Assembly: GCF_004363045.1 (NCBI RefSeq)
Contig: NZ_SNYJ01000009.1
Coordinates: 1 to 64,000 of the forward strand
DNA from: Aureibacillus halotolerans
GTDB lineage: Bacteria; Bacillota; Bacilli; Bacillales; DSM-28697
DNA length: 64,000 nucleotides
Reading direction: 5' to 3'
Below the pieces are notes generated by a model. It was given only the letters and a program-made list of their open reading frames with translations, was not told the origin of the DNA and did no database searches. The number at the start of each line of letters is the position of its first letter. The stretch's first letter is position 1. Shown here in pieces: positions 35,983-46,490 of the stretch. The position numbers and the translations under genes are program-made.

Positions 35983-37070
35983 GTGCCCACCTCCTCCTTT
36001 TGGAGCTCACTGGCGATATGGTCAGCGATGTGCTCAGAAGCGTGCCCATCCCCGTATAGCGTCGTCGTCCCTTCCAACGGGTGCAGTTGGCGGCGTTCAG
36101 CCTCTAAGTCGAGACCGATTGGAGATACGAGACGATTCCAGCCCGCCGTGATCGTTTCGCCCCATTCGGTTTCGTCGCGCACGGTCAGGCAAGGCGTTTG
36201 CGCAAAATAAGCTTCCTTCTGAACACCACCTGAGTCGGTCACGATATAGCGTGCATGCTTTTCCAAGAGCAGCATGTCCAAATACGACAGCGGATCAAGC
36301 AGCTGAATCGTTGGCGAATGCTCCACGAGATGAAACAAATTGGCTTCTTGCAGCTTTTTCCGCGTGCGTGGATGCAGCGGCAAGACGACCTTCGTTTCCG
36401 CACGGTTTAAGGCGTGGAAAAGACCGGCCAAACGTTCTGGACGATCGGTGTTTTCCGCACGATGCACCGTTGCGAGGATAAACTGGTCGGAGGTGAGTCC
36501 GAAGCTTTCCAGCGAGCGGTCTCGTTCTGCTGCCTGGATAAAACGCAGGGTAGCATCATACATGACATCACCTGTTTTAATGACTCCTTCGGAAATGCCT
36601 TCGTCTTTTAAGTTGATCACCGCGGTTTCTGTTGGGGCAAAAAGCAACGTCGACACGTGGTCGGTCATGATGCGATTAATTTCCTCAGGCATCTCCTTGT
36701 TGTAGCTGCGTAATCCAGCTTCGACATGGAAGACAGGAATGTGCATCTTGCTGGCGGCCAGTGTTCCTGCCAGGGTTGAGTTTGTGTCGCCATACACGAG
36801 CACGCCATCGGGCTGCTCGTTTTCAAGGACCTTCTCCACCTCTGTAAGCATCGCTCCGGTTTGTGCGCCGTGTGTGCCTGACCCAATGTTGAGGTTGTAA
36901 TCTGGTGCTGGAATGCCAAGCTCTTCAAAAAAGACACCGGCCATATTGTGGTCATAATGCTGTCCAGTATTGACAAGCACTTCCTTTGTTTTCTTCCGCA
37001 GCGCACTGCTGACGACAGCCGCTTTGACAAGCTGGGGACGTGTGCCGATAATCGTGACGACTTTCTTCAT
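35964..37070 (-). CDS. wecB: UDP-GlcNAc 2-epimerase, non-hydrolysing (WecB/MnaA/WbpI type)
   Basis: Protein of 368 residues with GTRPQLVKAAVV, GQHYDHNMAGVFF, YGDTNSTLAG, HVEAGLRSYNKEMPEEINR and TDSGGVQKEAYF, all signatures of the family. In its pathway context (WbpA, B, E and D type genes alongside) it may epimerise UDP-GlcNAc3NAcA (WbpI role) rather than plain UDP-GlcNAc; sequence alone does not decide. Its start overlaps the upstream gene by 4 nt. Confidence 0.93.
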   Translation of the reverse strand: MKKVVTIIGTRPQLVKAAVVSSALRKKTKEVLVNTGQHYDHNMAGVFFEELGIPAPDYNLNIGSGTHGAQTGAMLTEVEKVLENEQPDGVLVYGDTNSTLAGTLAASKMHIPVFHVEAGLRSYNKEMPEEINRIMTDHVSTLLFAPTETAVINLKDEGISEGVIKTGDVMYDATLRFIQAAERDRSLESFGLTSDQFILATVHRAENTDRPERLAGLFHALNRAETKVVLPLHPRTRKKLQEANLFHLVEHSPTIQLLDPLSYLDMLLLEKHARYIVTDSGGVQKEAYFAQTPCLTVRDETEWGETITAGWNRLVSPIGLDLEAERRQLHPLEGTTTLYGDGHASEHIADHIASELQKEEVGTWAAHS

Positions 37071-38188
37071 TTCACAAGCGCCTCCTTGAAAAAATGTGAG
37101 ATGGCAGCCACTACTTTTGTTTGGTCTTCTTTTGTTAGTTCAGGGTACATTGGCAACGACAGAGCTTCCTTGCATGCTCGTTCCGCTTCGGGAAAATCGC
37201 CTTCCTTGTAACCAAGTGACGCGAACACTGGCTGAAGATGCATCGGCACAGGGTAATACACCATTGTGGCAATGCCTTTTTCTGACAAGGCATTTTGCAA
37301 CGCGTCGCGCGACGTTGTGCGAATGGTGTATTGGTGAAAAATCGATACGTGCTGCTCCCCTATGTATGGCGTTTCCACGGGAACAGACACCTCTTGAAAC
37401 AATTCGTTGTAAATCGTCGCCACTTGTCTGCGACTTTCGCTCCATTCTTCTAAAAAGGTAGCTTTCACATTTAAAATGGCGGCTTGGAGCTCATCCAACC
37501 GACTATTGATACCGAGCATTTGATGATAATATTTTGGTTTACTGCCGTGCACACGTAAAATCCGCATTGTCTCGGCAAGCTCATCGTGTTTCGTCACGAT
37601 CATTCCGCCGTCGCCGTATGCACCGAGGTTTTTCGAGGGAAAAAAGCTGTAGCAGGCGGCATCGGAAAGCTGTCCTGTTCGTTCGCCGGCAAAGGAGGCC
37701 CCAATGGATTGAGCGGCGTCCTCAATCAGCCAGAGCTTATGGGCATCAGCGAGGTCACGCAATCGCCCCATGTCGGCCGTTTGACCATAGAGATGCACCG
37801 GCAAAATCGCCTTCGTTTTTGCTGTGATCGCTTTTGCGACAGCATCAGGGTCGATGTTAAAGCTGACGGGATCAATATCGGCAAACACTGGTGTTGCCCC
37901 TGTTCTCGCAATGGCTCCAGCGGTCGCGAAAAAGGTAAACGGTGTCGTAATGACCTCGTCTCCTTCCTTCAGTCCACAGGCTGCGAGTGCAATGTACAAG
38001 GCATCACTGCCGCTGCCAACGCCGATGCCGTGACTGACGTTGGAAAGTGAGGCAAGTCGCGCTTCTAGTTCGCGAACCTCTTCACCTAAAATAAAATGCC
38101 CGCGTTCAATGCACTGAACAATGCGGGCATTCATTTCTTCTTTTAAGGATGCATATTGTGCTGTTAAGTCTAGCATTGGAATCTTCAT
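37067..38188 (-). CDS. DegT/DnrJ aminotransferase, WbpE/WlbC-like
   Basis: About 373 residues from ATG at 38188 (AAAAGGAGGCGCAAA upstream); a longer frame to 38299 lies in the previous gene. Starts IPMLDLTAQYASLKEEM, then HFILGEEVRELE, GSGSDALYIALA, TPFTFFATA, IEDAAQSIGA and the PLP Lys in SFFPSKNLGAYGDGG. The N-terminal LDL..QY..L form is that of WbpE/WlbC, which transaminate UDP-3-keto-GlcNAcA. This differs from the PglE-like enzyme at the operon end. Confidence 0.87.
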   Translation of the reverse strand: MKIPMLDLTAQYASLKEEMNARIVQCIERGHFILGEEVRELEARLASLSNVSHGIGVGSGSDALYIALAACGLKEGDEVITTPFTFFATAGAIARTGATPVFADIDPVSFNIDPDAVAKAITAKTKAILPVHLYGQTADMGRLRDLADAHKLWLIEDAAQSIGASFAGERTGQLSDAACYSFFPSKNLGAYGDGGMIVTKHDELAETMRILRVHGSKPKYYHQMLGINSRLDELQAAILNVKATFLEEWSESRRQVATIYNELFQEVSVPVETPYIGEQHVSIFHQYTIRTTSRDALQNALSEKGIATMVYYPVPMHLQPVFASLGYKEGDFPEAERACKEALSLPMYPELTKEDQTKVVAAISHFFKEALVK

Positions 38189-38856
38189 TTTGCGCCTCCT
38201 TTTCGTTTCTGAACAAGTGGTCGTGCGGGGACACCAGCGACGGTCGTAAAGGCTGGTGTGTGATGTGTGACAACAGCGCCCGCTGCGACCGTGCTCCATT
38301 TCGCAACGGTTGTCCGTGGCAGGATTGTTGCACCTGTGCCGACCATAGCGCCCGTTTCAATGACAACTTCGCCTGCCGTGACGACGCCAGGACATAGATG
38401 AACAAAATTGCCTGCCGCCGAATCATGATCAAGGGAAGCCCGTGTATTTAGAATGGAATGGGCCCCTAGAGACGCATCCGTCTGAATAATGGCGCCTGCC
38501 ATCACGACCGTTCCCGGTCCGATCGCAGCGCTCGGACTAACGATCGCGGACGGATGAATGACCGTGCCATAGGCGTCTTCTAACAAGCTCAAGCTTTTTG
38601 CGACTTCCATGCGTGTGCGGTTGTTGCCAATCGCAAGAACGGCCTTTGCGGCAAACTGTAGGAGCAGCGCAGCCACGTCCTTTACCGGCGCATAAATGAC
38701 GTCAGCCGTTTCATAACGCTCTGTCACGTTGTCATCGGCAATGGCGACGACACGCCCGCCGCCTGCCTCCACGGCTTCTTTAATGACTTTCGCGTGCTGC
38801 CCGTTCCCGATGAGAACGATCGCTGCCGGTGAAGCGTTCGGTGGTCGCATGTCCAT
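38185..38856 (-). CDS. NeuD/PglD/EpsM-type sugar O/N-acetyltransferase
   Basis: Protein of 223 residues with a Rossmann-like N-terminal domain ([21 protein letters not shown]) and a C-terminal hexapeptide helix ([28 protein letters not shown], catalytic His region). PglD/EpsM acetylates the 4-amino group en route to bacillosamine. AAGGAGTGAACAAGG precedes ATG, yet the start lies inside the sugar transferase gene, overlapping it by 77 nt. The conserved domain begins close to this start, so the overlap is real. Confidence 0.86.
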   Translation of the reverse strand: MDMRPPNASPAAIVLIGNGQHAKVIKEAVEAGGGRVVAIADDNVTERYETADVIYAPVKDVAALLLQFAAKAVLAIGNNRTRMEVAKSLSLLEDAYGTVIHPSAIVSPSAAIGPGTVVMAGAIIQTDASLGAHSILNTRASLDHDSAAGNFVHLCPGVVTAGEVVIETGAMVGTGATILPRTTVAKWSTVAAGAVVTHHTPAFTTVAGVPARPLVQKRKGGAK

Positions 38857-39406
38857 CCTTGTTCACTCCTTCTTTTTTTAGCACTTTCACAAACGTCAGC
38901 CAGAGAATTTTCAGGTCCAAACGAAACGATTGAGAATCTACATACGAGACATCAAGCGCAAATTTGTCCTCCCAGGAGATCGTGTTGCGCCCGTTTACCT
39001 GCGCCAAGCCTGTGATGCCAGGGCGTACGTCATGCCGACGGGCCTGCTCCTCTGTATAAAGGGGCAAGTACTCCTCCAACAGCGGACGCGGACCAACAAG
39101 CGACAGCTCCCCTTTGACGACATTGAACAACTGGGGGAGTTCATCAAGGCTCGCTTTGCGAATGAATTGGCCAAAAGGGGTCAGCCGTTTTTCATCCGAC
39201 AGGAGAACCCCCTGTTCGTCGCGTGCCTCTGTCATACTACGAAACTTGTACACATAAAACGGCTTGCCGTGAAGGCCTGGCCGACGTTGCATAAACAGAA
39301 CAGGCCGACCGAGAAACACAGCGATCAACACGGCGGTGACGAGCAAGACGGGAGAAAGCACAACGATGAGAGAAAGCGAGACGAAGAAATCAAACAGTCT
39401 CTTCAC
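38780..39406 (-). CDS. Initiating undecaprenyl-phosphate sugar transferase (locus 2, EpsL/PglC-like)
   Basis: About 208 residues from GTG at 39406, immediately after the ugd stop (39411), with GGGGTG upstream; upstream frame extension overlaps ugd. One membrane helix ([19 protein letters not shown]), then [41 protein letters not shown] and [12 protein letters not shown]. The family ends at [10 protein letters not shown]; a 14-residue tail ([14 protein letters not shown]) extends into the overlapping NeuD gene. It would load bacillosamine-type phosphate onto the lipid carrier. Confidence 0.9.
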   Translation of the reverse strand: MKRLFDFFVSLSLIVVLSPVLLVTAVLIAVFLGRPVLFMQRRPGLHGKPFYVYKFRSMTEARDEQGVLLSDEKRLTPFGQFIRKASLDELPQLFNVVKGELSLVGPRPLLEEYLPLYTEEQARRHDVRPGITGLAQVNGRNTISWEDKFALDVSYVDSQSFRLDLKILWLTFVKVLKKEGVNKDGHATTERFTGSDRSHRERAARESH

Positions 39407-39410
39407 ACCA

Positions 39411-40748
39411 TCACCCCGAGGAAGCCGCTTTTGCCAATGTGTGCGGCTCGTAATTTCGCCCGACTTGACGGATATCAAAGCCAGCTGAATAGGCCATGTC
39501 AGGCAAGCAATTGCGCCCATCAACAAGCACAGCCGGATGATTCATTAATGCATACAAGCGGTGATAGTCGGCTTGCAGAATGTCCTTCCACTCAGTAAGC
39601 ACGAGAATGACATCGGCACCTTTGGCAGCTTCATAGAGTGATGTATGATAACTCGCTCGTGAGCCGAGCACTTCTCGTGCTTCTGGAATGGCAATTGGGT
39701 CGTACGCTTTGACGGTGGCGCCATGCTCTCGCAACGCAGGAATAATGTCCAACGCAGGGGCGTCGCGCATATCGTTCGTGTCTGGCTTGAAGGCAAGTCC
39801 AAATACAGCAACCGTTTTTCCTTGCAATCCGTTGGCTGCGTTGTTGACCTTATCAACAATGGACCGGCGCATGCGTTCATTTGTTTCAATCACAGCATTC
39901 ATCAATGGGAAACGCATGCCGTTCGTTTCGGCAATTCGCATCAGGGCCTTCGTATCTTTTGGAAAGCAGGAGCCGCCAAAGCCAACACCGGCCTTTAGAA
40001 ATTGGTGACCGATGCGTGGGTCAAGCCCCATACCACGAGCGATATCAGAAACATCTGCCCCTGTCGCTTCACAAATTGACGCGATGTCATTAATGAAGGA
40101 TATTTTTGTTGCTAAAAATGCATTGGAGGCGTATTTGATCATCTCGGCGCTTTCAATCGATGTGCGCATAATCGTTTTCGCAAGCGTTTCATGTAAGGAA
40201 GCAATTTCCTTGTACGCGACCTCACTGCTCGTGCCAATGACGGCACGCTCCATCGCTAGTGCGTCCTTGACGGCTGTGCCCTCCCGTAAAAATTCTGGAT
40301 TCGACACCATGGCCACCTCGTGAGGTGCTGCGCGGTGTTCCCGGATTAGCTGACCGACACGATGGCCTGTACCAACGGGAACCGTGCTTTTAATGACAAC
40401 GATTTTTGGGCTGTTAATGGCCTCGGCGATTGTCATCGCCACCCGATTGATGTACGTCATATCAGCGTCGCCTTTCGCAGACATTGGCGTGCCTACAGCG
40501 ATGTATAAAATGTCGGCCTCTTGAATAGCTGCTGTCAAATCGGTCGAAAAGGAAAGACGCTCCTCACGGACACTCGTTTCCACGATGTCAGAAAGGCCCG
40601 GTTCAAAGATCGGCATATGACCTGCCTGTAGCTGGTCAATTTTTCGTGCATCCACATCACAGCAAACAACGCGATTCCCCGTGTGTGCAAAAATCGTTCC
40701 TGTGACTAATCCAACATAGCCTGTACCTATGACGGCAATTCGTTTCAT
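39411..40748 (-). CDS. ugd: UDP-glucose 6-dehydrogenase (locus 2)
   Basis: Protein of 445 residues: [45 protein letters not shown] (catalytic Cys) and [15 protein letters not shown]. Same reaction as the locus 1 copy, but clearly diverged. AAAGGATAGATTCCG precedes the ATG. Substrate comes from the galU gene six nt upstream. It is a probable target of the tyrosine kinase of the same locus (inference from B. subtilis Ugd). Confidence 0.92.
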   Translation of the reverse strand: MKRIAVIGTGYVGLVTGTIFAHTGNRVVCCDVDARKIDQLQAGHMPIFEPGLSDIVETSVREERLSFSTDLTAAIQEADILYIAVGTPMSAKGDADMTYINRVAMTIAEAINSPKIVVIKSTVPVGTGHRVGQLIREHRAAPHEVAMVSNPEFLREGTAVKDALAMERAVIGTSSEVAYKEIASLHETLAKTIMRTSIESAEMIKYASNAFLATKISFINDIASICEATGADVSDIARGMGLDPRIGHQFLKAGVGFGGSCFPKDTKALMRIAETNGMRFPLMNAVIETNERMRRSIVDKVNNAANGLQGKTVAVFGLAFKPDTNDMRDAPALDIIPALREHGATVKAYDPIAIPEAREVLGSRASYHTSLYEAAKGADVILVLTEWKDILQADYHRLYALMNHPAVLVDGRNCLPDMAYSAGFDIRQVGRNYEPHTLAKAASSG

Positions 40749-40754
40749 CGGAAT

Positions 40755-41642
40755 CTATCCTTTCACTAGAGATTGCTTGAGCACTTGCTGGAGGTAGTCG
40801 CGAATATCATCCTTTAACTCATCACGCTGAAGAGCAAAATCAATGGTCGCTTTGATAAAGCCTGCTTTGTCGCCAACGTCATAGCGTTTGCCGGCAAAAT
40901 TGTAGGCGAGAACGGTCTGCTGCTGACTGAGGACATTTAAGGCATCAGTGAGCTGAATCTCGCCTCCCGCTCCTGGTGGCAGCGTTTCGAGAATGTCAAA
41001 AATGCTTGCTTCAAGCACATAACGTCCCATAACCGCATATTGGGAAGGCGCCTCGTGTACAGATGGCTTTTCAACGAGATGCTTGGCACGAACGAGGTTT
41101 GGTGCAAGCATGTCCTCGGCCGGTTCAACGATGCCATATTTTTCAACATCAAACAGTGGCACCTCTTGCACACCAACGACACTGGCCTGATGGGTGTTGT
41201 AAATATCAATCAATTGCTTCATGCACGGGGTATCAGCCTGTACGATGTCATCGCCAAGGAGCACGGCAAACGGATCAGAGCCGATAAAGCGACGGGCACA
41301 ATAAATGGCGTGTCCGAGGCCCTTCGGCTCCTTTTGACGGATATAATGAATGTTCGCCATGTCGGCAATGGCTTGAACGGATTGGAGCTGCTTCGTTTTG
41401 TTGCGTTGCTGGAGGGCGTCCTCGAGCTCATACGATTTGTCAAAATGATCTTCAATCGCTCGCTTGCCTCGACCGGTGACGATGAGAATGTCTTCAATGC
41501 CCGCGGCCACGGCCTCCTCAACGATGTATTGAATCGTTGGTTGATCAACGATCGGCAGCATTTCCTTTGGCTGTGCTTTCGTGGCTGGCAAAAAGCGTGT
41601 GCCCATACCAGCTGCGGGAATAATGGCTTTTTTTATGCGCAT
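40755..41642 (-). CDS. galU: UTP-glucose-1-phosphate uridylyltransferase (locus 2)
   Basis: Protein of 295 residues starting [20 protein letters not shown], with [26 protein letters not shown] and LVEKPSVHE. Second GalU in the window; 39411-40748 uses its product. GGAGGAGAGGCATC precedes the ATG. Confidence 0.93.
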   Translation of the reverse strand: MRIKKAIIPAAGMGTRFLPATKAQPKEMLPIVDQPTIQYIVEEAVAAGIEDILIVTGRGKRAIEDHFDKSYELEDALQQRNKTKQLQSVQAIADMANIHYIRQKEPKGLGHAIYCARRFIGSDPFAVLLGDDIVQADTPCMKQLIDIYNTHQASVVGVQEVPLFDVEKYGIVEPAEDMLAPNLVRAKHLVEKPSVHEAPSQYAVMGRYVLEASIFDILETLPPGAGGEIQLTDALNVLSQQQTVLAYNFAGKRYDVGDKAGFIKATIDFALQRDELKDDIRDYLQQVLKQSLVKG

Positions 41643-41666
41643 GATGCCTCTCCTCCTGTTCGCGTT

Positions 41667-42932
41667 TTAAAACTTCCGGGCCTGTGCTTCTTTTAAGCGA
41701 TGGGCTGACGCTGGGCGAACGGCATTCGTTAAGACGCGCTCCACATGCAGCGCAAGCTTTTGACGATCATAATCATTTTCAGCAACAGCGCGTGCGCGTT
41801 TGCCCATTTCCTCAAGCCACTCAGGGTCCTGCTTCAAGCGCTGCAGCGTATCAGCAAACGCTTCTGGTTCGTCAGGATCAACGTATTCGCCAATCTTACA
41901 GCCTTCAACGATTTGCCGGGTCCAACCATTTGAATTGACAAGGATAGGCTTTCCGGCAGCCATCGCATCGAAAAACTTGTTTGGCGAATTTGTCGCTAAA
42001 ATCGGCACCTTTTGAAACGATGTGAGTGTGAGATCCGCAAGCGCAAGAATATCTGGCATGTCCTTGCGAGGGACACTGCCGGTAAAGTGGATATTGTCGA
42101 GTCCTTCACGTCGGCAGGCTTCCTCGAGCTCTGGTTTCGTTTTCCCATCACCTGTAAGCAGAAAGGCGACGGAGTCATCCTGACGTCGTTTCAGGGCCGC
42201 TGCCGCCTCGACGACACACTGAAGGCCATTGGCAATGCCCATGGAGCCGCCATGTACGACGACAAACTTGCCTTCAAGTCCGTATTTGGCTTGTAGCTCT
42301 GGCGCTGCTGCTTTGCTTGGATCAAAGAGCGATAGATCTGAGCAATTTGGAATCATCGTCACTTTTTCTGTTGCAATGCCTTCATCCGTTACCCCTTTGG
42401 CCATGCCTGGCGACAACGCGATGACATGCTCTGCCTTGCGATAGGTATGCTGTTCCACCGTTTTCAACACTTTTTTAACGATGGGGGAGCGGATAATGCC
42501 CATTTGGATCGGCGCTTCTGGCCACAGATCTCGGACTTCAAACACGAACGGCGTCTTGCGCCACATGCGGCGAAGCAGTGCGGGAATCGCGACCGTTAGC
42601 GGCGTGGACGTTGCCAATACGACATCGATGTTTTTGTCTTGAAGACTTAGTCTTGATGCTTTTGCCATAAAGGAGAGAAAGCTTTTGATACGCGCTGTTG
42701 TACTCATGTAATTGGAATAGGCATTGCGGATCGCAACCACCTCAATGCCATCCATCGTAAAGCGAGCAACGCGTTCATCGGAGGCCGGCATATACGCCTT
42801 CAGATGTGCATCCCCTGTAATGACTGTCACCGAGTGCCCTTGGGCGACGAGGTGCTTGGCAAACTCATAGGAGCGTGTGCCTGTTGCCCCATCTCTCGTC
42901 GTGAAATACTGATGAATGTACAGGATGTTCAT
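41667..42932 (-). CDS. Family 4 glycosyltransferase, WbuB/WcaI-like
   Basis: Protein of 421 residues, GT-B fold: ILYIHQYFTTRDGATGTRSYE at the start (shared motif of the WbuB group), FVFEVRDLWPEAPIQMG, LSPGMAKGV, FVVVHGGSMGIANGLQ, and donor-site DALLxAG-type FFDAMAAGKPIL. AAAGGAGGGCAACCA precedes the ATG. WbuB enzymes often add FucNAc, QuiNAc or similar sugars; exact donor unknown. Confidence 0.88.
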   Translation of the reverse strand: MNILYIHQYFTTRDGATGTRSYEFAKHLVAQGHSVTVITGDAHLKAYMPASDERVARFTMDGIEVVAIRNAYSNYMSTTARIKSFLSFMAKASRLSLQDKNIDVVLATSTPLTVAIPALLRRMWRKTPFVFEVRDLWPEAPIQMGIIRSPIVKKVLKTVEQHTYRKAEHVIALSPGMAKGVTDEGIATEKVTMIPNCSDLSLFDPSKAAAPELQAKYGLEGKFVVVHGGSMGIANGLQCVVEAAAALKRRQDDSVAFLLTGDGKTKPELEEACRREGLDNIHFTGSVPRKDMPDILALADLTLTSFQKVPILATNSPNKFFDAMAAGKPILVNSNGWTRQIVEGCKIGEYVDPDEPEAFADTLQRLKQDPEWLEEMGKRARAVAENDYDRQKLALHVERVLTNAVRPASAHRLKEAQARKF

Positions 42933-42946
42933 TGGTTGCCCTCCTT

Positions 42947-44059
42947 TTATGAATGAGCTGGCTGTAGACTTCGGTACAGCTGCTGCAACGTTTCATTTTC
43001 GTTGGCCCAATTGTAGGACCGTTCGACAGCCGCTCGTCCGCTTTGGCCAACGGATTTCACAAGCGCTGGATCAGCGGCGAGTGTGCGTATGGATTCCGCA
43101 ATTTCCTTTGGGTCCTGTGGATCAACGACAAATCCACACGAGGATGCGTTCACGACGTCTTGATAAAGAGGAAAATTTGATGTGATTACTGGCACCTGAA
43201 GCGCCATATATTCAAACATTTTTGTCGGGTAGGAATTGACGTAGTTTCCGATCGGTTCTAACACAGCAAGTCCAGCAAACGCCTTTGCCACGATTCGGTA
43301 AGCGTCCTTTGCCTTCATGCGACCGTGAAAGACAACGAGGTCTTGAAGTCCGTATTGCTGCACTTTGTCGCGCAGCCGTGTCTCATCCGCTGAGGACATG
43401 GCTCCGATACATTCAAATCGCACCGGCGTCCCTGCATCCTTTAGCAGCTTAAGTGCGTCGAGTGTTACATCAGCGCCACGAATTTGTGATACACCGCCAA
43501 GGTATACGATGTACGGCTCCTTTTTTTCAGGAGGCGTCGGGAACAAGGTCAAGTCAGGAAAATTCCGCACCGTCCACGTTTTCCATGCTGGTGGATACAG
43601 GGCTTCATAGGAGTCTTCAGCGAGCACGAGCGGGAATGCCCGTCCTGCCAGCCGTTCCATCTGGCGATAACCCGCGGCAAACACCGACTTAAATGGCAGC
43701 CATTCTTTATGAAGCATTTGCTCGGCGACATTTTCGTGCACGTCGTAAATGACGTGGTAGCCCTTGGCTTTCAACACGAGACCAACACCGATGAGCTCAG
43801 GATCGTGAAAGTGATAAATGTCGGCTTTTTCCTTCAGTGCCCTTTGTAACAGTACAAATGTCGTTTTCAACATGCGCTCAGGACGGTTCTTCGGCTGAGG
43901 CAGTGGCACAAGACGGATGCCTTCAATCGTTTCCTCCTGAGGCGTTTGGCAAATCAGTGTAACGTCGTACCCTGCCTTCCGAAGACTAACCGCTTCCTTA
44001 TAAAACACTCTCGTGTCAAACGGATTGTGCACGGAGGTTAGAAAACATACCTTCGTCAT
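42947..44059 (-). CDS. Family 4 glycosyltransferase
   Basis: Protein of 370 residues: VCFLTSVHNPFDTRVFYKEA at the start, DIYHFHDPELIG, VIYDVHENVAEQM, YIVYLGGVSQIRGADV, and YPTKMFEYMALQVPVI with the GT4 donor Glu. Its start overlaps the upstream Wzy gene by 4 nt and AAGGAGGCTGAACA precedes ATG. Sugar unknown. Confidence 0.87.
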   Translation of the reverse strand: MTKVCFLTSVHNPFDTRVFYKEAVSLRKAGYDVTLICQTPQEETIEGIRLVPLPQPKNRPERMLKTTFVLLQRALKEKADIYHFHDPELIGVGLVLKAKGYHVIYDVHENVAEQMLHKEWLPFKSVFAAGYRQMERLAGRAFPLVLAEDSYEALYPPAWKTWTVRNFPDLTLFPTPPEKKEPYIVYLGGVSQIRGADVTLDALKLLKDAGTPVRFECIGAMSSADETRLRDKVQQYGLQDLVVFHGRMKAKDAYRIVAKAFAGLAVLEPIGNYVNSYPTKMFEYMALQVPVITSNFPLYQDVVNASSCGFVVDPQDPKEIAESIRTLAADPALVKSVGQSGRAAVERSYNWANENETLQQLYRSLQPAHS

Positions 44060-45306
44060 TGTTCAGCCTCCTTTTTCGATAAAAACAATAGCATGCCAGC
44101 GAAGGCGAAAATCAGGCGATTGTCATTCAAGTCCCCACTCACGAACGCACCAGCGAGGAAGAAAAGCAGCAGCATGACGGTTGTCATCGCCATCGGTGCT
44201 TGAGCGAGGCGGCGCCAAGGGACACGGCAAAGACTCCAAACGAGCACAATCGCGAGCAACACAGTGCCGATAAGTCCAAGCTCGACCATCAACTCAAGCA
44301 CAATGTTGTGTGGATAGGAACGCGTGTCGTTGTAGCCGTTGATTACTGGCCACGACCCTAGTCCGTTGCCGATCCACGGGGATTGGCTAAACAACGCCAA
44401 AGCATTGCTGTAATGATCAAGCCTGGCATCGGCAGAATCGCCAAAATCGCCTTGCCCACTGAACAGCACGAGCATGCGCCATAGCGTTCGTGGGAGCTGA
44501 TCGAGTGAAGCGGCATAGATGAGATAACCGATCCCCACCATGACGGCAACCCCAATAAAGACCATGTAACGCTGCACATGCGACGTCGTGAATAACCGAA
44601 CGATGTTGATGAGAACAGGTAACGTGATGGCCGCCAAAAACGAGACGAGCGGTCCACGTGCCCCAATTTGCATCAGTAGAAACAGCAATACAGCGGTAAA
44701 CAGAAATGCCGCCAGCTTTAGCGGCCATTTGCGGGCAAAAAAGAGCGCATAGCTAAACAGCAACGTCGCGCCTAACGCAACAACGATGCCTACACCTAAA
44801 TAATCTGTAATGCCCGCGTACGCCGCAGGCACAGCGGCAACAAAATCCTGCCAACGAACAACGGCAATGGTGACGGTCAGTAAAACGGCTGCTCGAAAAA
44901 AACGACGAATGCGCGTTGGATCAGGTGCGATAATGAGGGCCGAAGCGATCGCGCACCAACTAGACAACGTCAAGAGCAGCATCGCTTTCTCCCTGCTATA
45001 CACAACACTCGGGCTCCACATCAGCGATGCCACGGCGTACACGACAAAGGCTCCCCACCCAATCAGCCAATACAACGATTGCACCGGCAGTTGGTCGTGT
45101 TTCTTCCATAGTAATAGCAACCCTCCGGCGACCGACAAAACGAACGTTACAGCGGTTAGATCAATTGATGATCCGATAAGGGCTTTGTAGCGCCCTGCAA
45201 ATAAAAACAGCACGAACATGACTTCAAAGGAGCCTAAGAAAGCTAGGAGCGTCTGCGGCCATAGTATGGCTCGTTGTGGTCGAGCAAGTTGACTTTGATC
45301 AATCAT
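44056..45306 (-). CDS. O-antigen ligase/Wzy-type polymerase (locus 2)
   Basis: Protein of 416 residues with about 11-12 membrane segments. The Wzy_C domain is identifiable by WIGNGLGSWPVINGY, SYPHNIVLELMVELGLIG in the outer loop and neighbouring helix. It polymerises repeat units at the outer face. It overlaps neighbouring glycosyltransferases by 4 nt at both ends. It is unrelated to the EpsG-type polymerase of locus 1, so the two polymers are assembled by different enzyme families. Confidence 0.84.
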   Translation of the reverse strand: MIDQSQLARPQRAILWPQTLLAFLGSFEVMFVLFLFAGRYKALIGSSIDLTAVTFVLSVAGGLLLLWKKHDQLPVQSLYWLIGWGAFVVYAVASLMWSPSVVYSREKAMLLLTLSSWCAIASALIIAPDPTRIRRFFRAAVLLTVTIAVVRWQDFVAAVPAAYAGITDYLGVGIVVALGATLLFSYALFFARKWPLKLAAFLFTAVLLFLLMQIGARGPLVSFLAAITLPVLINIVRLFTTSHVQRYMVFIGVAVMVGIGYLIYAASLDQLPRTLWRMLVLFSGQGDFGDSADARLDHYSNALALFSQSPWIGNGLGSWPVINGYNDTRSYPHNIVLELMVELGLIGTVLLAIVLVWSLCRVPWRRLAQAPMAMTTVMLLLFFLAGAFVSGDLNDNRLIFAFAGMLLFLSKKEAEQ

Positions 45307-46490
45307 GTTTGAACCGCCGCTTCAATTAAGTCCATCTCGCGTGTGATTCGTTCACTCCAGCTGTCAAAGGAGGTGCCCGCACGCCGTAGGGCTTCTTCGC
45401 GGATTCGTGCGGTTGCTGACGGATCGGCGAGCAGCGCAGCAAGCTTGTCTGCCCCTTCCTTCGTATCGGAAAACAACAGACCGTTTTCTCCGTCCACGAT
45501 CACTTCATCCAAACTGCCATCCTTCAAGGCGGCGACAAGGGCGCCATTCGCCAACGCTTCTATGGAGACATTGCCTAGATTAGACACTTGATACAGCGAA
45601 AGCACAGCAAACGCATCATTGTACAACTGCGCCATCTCCTGTGCCGGACGTGTGCCAATATGGGTCACGTAGCGTTCTAACCCGAGCTGTTTTGCTCGCG
45701 CTTGGATCTCCTTCCAGTACGCGTGATCCTGAATGTGGCCGGCAAATTGAAGGCGAAGCGTCTTGTGGCCTTTTTCGTGAAGCTCGTGGAGAAGTTCAAC
45801 AGCTAAGTGTTGCTGCTTCCAGCGAGCAAGCCTGGCGGGGAAAAACAAAAACGGCTGGTCCTCTGCCGTTTTCCTGCCCTCGCTTTTCGTTGGCTCCACT
45901 CCATTAAGCCAAAAATGAAAGCGATACGGCGGCTCTGTCTGTTTTGGACAGAGCGCTTCATACACATGATTGCCTCGCGTGCCGTCGTTCGTCATCAGCA
46001 TGAACTTTTTCGGCAGTCGATAGGCATAATACTCGAGCGGATGCTGCTTACGAACCTGTGTCGCTGGTCCTCCCGTTGCCTTGTCGGCTAAAAAGGTGCC
46101 ATACAATCGCATGCCACAAGGAACATTGGCATGATTGGCAGCAAGATTGCCTACAACAGAAAGGCTCCCGTGCCCATACACAAAATCATAGGATTTCAAT
46201 TTCAGTTGCTGACGAACAGCCTGGTACATTCGCCATGGGGACAGGAGCTTTTGCGTTCCATTCGCCTGCCATTTCACACAGATGACGTCTTCCTTCACAA
46301 GCCACGGGACCGAGATGACGAGCGGTTGTTCAGGGGTCGGAGTGCCTACTAGAAGCGTCACCTGATGGCCTTCGTCACGCAACCGTTTCAGCGGGCGTAA
46401 AAACGCTGGCATGCCCCGGGGCTCTGTTTTGCCTTCGAGAATTAAATCCTTTAAGCCACTCCACATCGGGGTCACATACAAGATGTTCAT
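45303..46490 (-). CDS. Family 4 glycosyltransferase
   Basis: Protein of 395 residues. GT-B: MNILYVTPMWSGLKDL, PAFLRPLKRLRDEGHQVTLL, YDFVYGHGSLSV, FFPARLARWKQQHLAVELL, HIGTRPAQEMAQLY and the donor-site VSIEALANGALV. Overlaps the next gene by 4 nt. Donor and acceptor not determinable. Confidence 0.87.
   Translation of the reverse strand: MNILYVTPMWSGLKDLILEGKTEPRGMPAFLRPLKRLRDEGHQVTLLVGTPTPEQPLVISVPWLVKEDVICVKWQANGTQKLLSPWRMYQAVRQQLKLKSYDFVYGHGSLSVVGNLAANHANVPCGMRLYGTFLADKATGGPATQVRKQHPLEYYAYRLPKKFMLMTNDGTRGNHVYEALCPKQTEPPYRFHFWLNGVEPTKSEGRKTAEDQPFLFFPARLARWKQQHLAVELLHELHEKGHKTLRLQFAGHIQDHAYWKEIQARAKQLGLERYVTHIGTRPAQEMAQLYNDAFAVLSLYQVSNLGNVSIEALANGALVAALKDGSLDEVIVDGENGLLFSDTKEGADKLAALLADPSATARIREEALRRAGTSFDSWSERITREMDLIEAAVQT

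Noticed and set aside
38189-38299. Cys/Arg-rich N-terminal extension of the WbpE-like aminotransferase
   Set aside because: It is antisense-free overlap with the NeuD gene in another frame; the AAAAGGAGG site points to ATG 38188.
39407-39526. 40-residue N-terminal extension of the locus 2 sugar transferase
   Set aside because: It lies inside ugd and does not resemble the family; GTG 39406 fits the family start.
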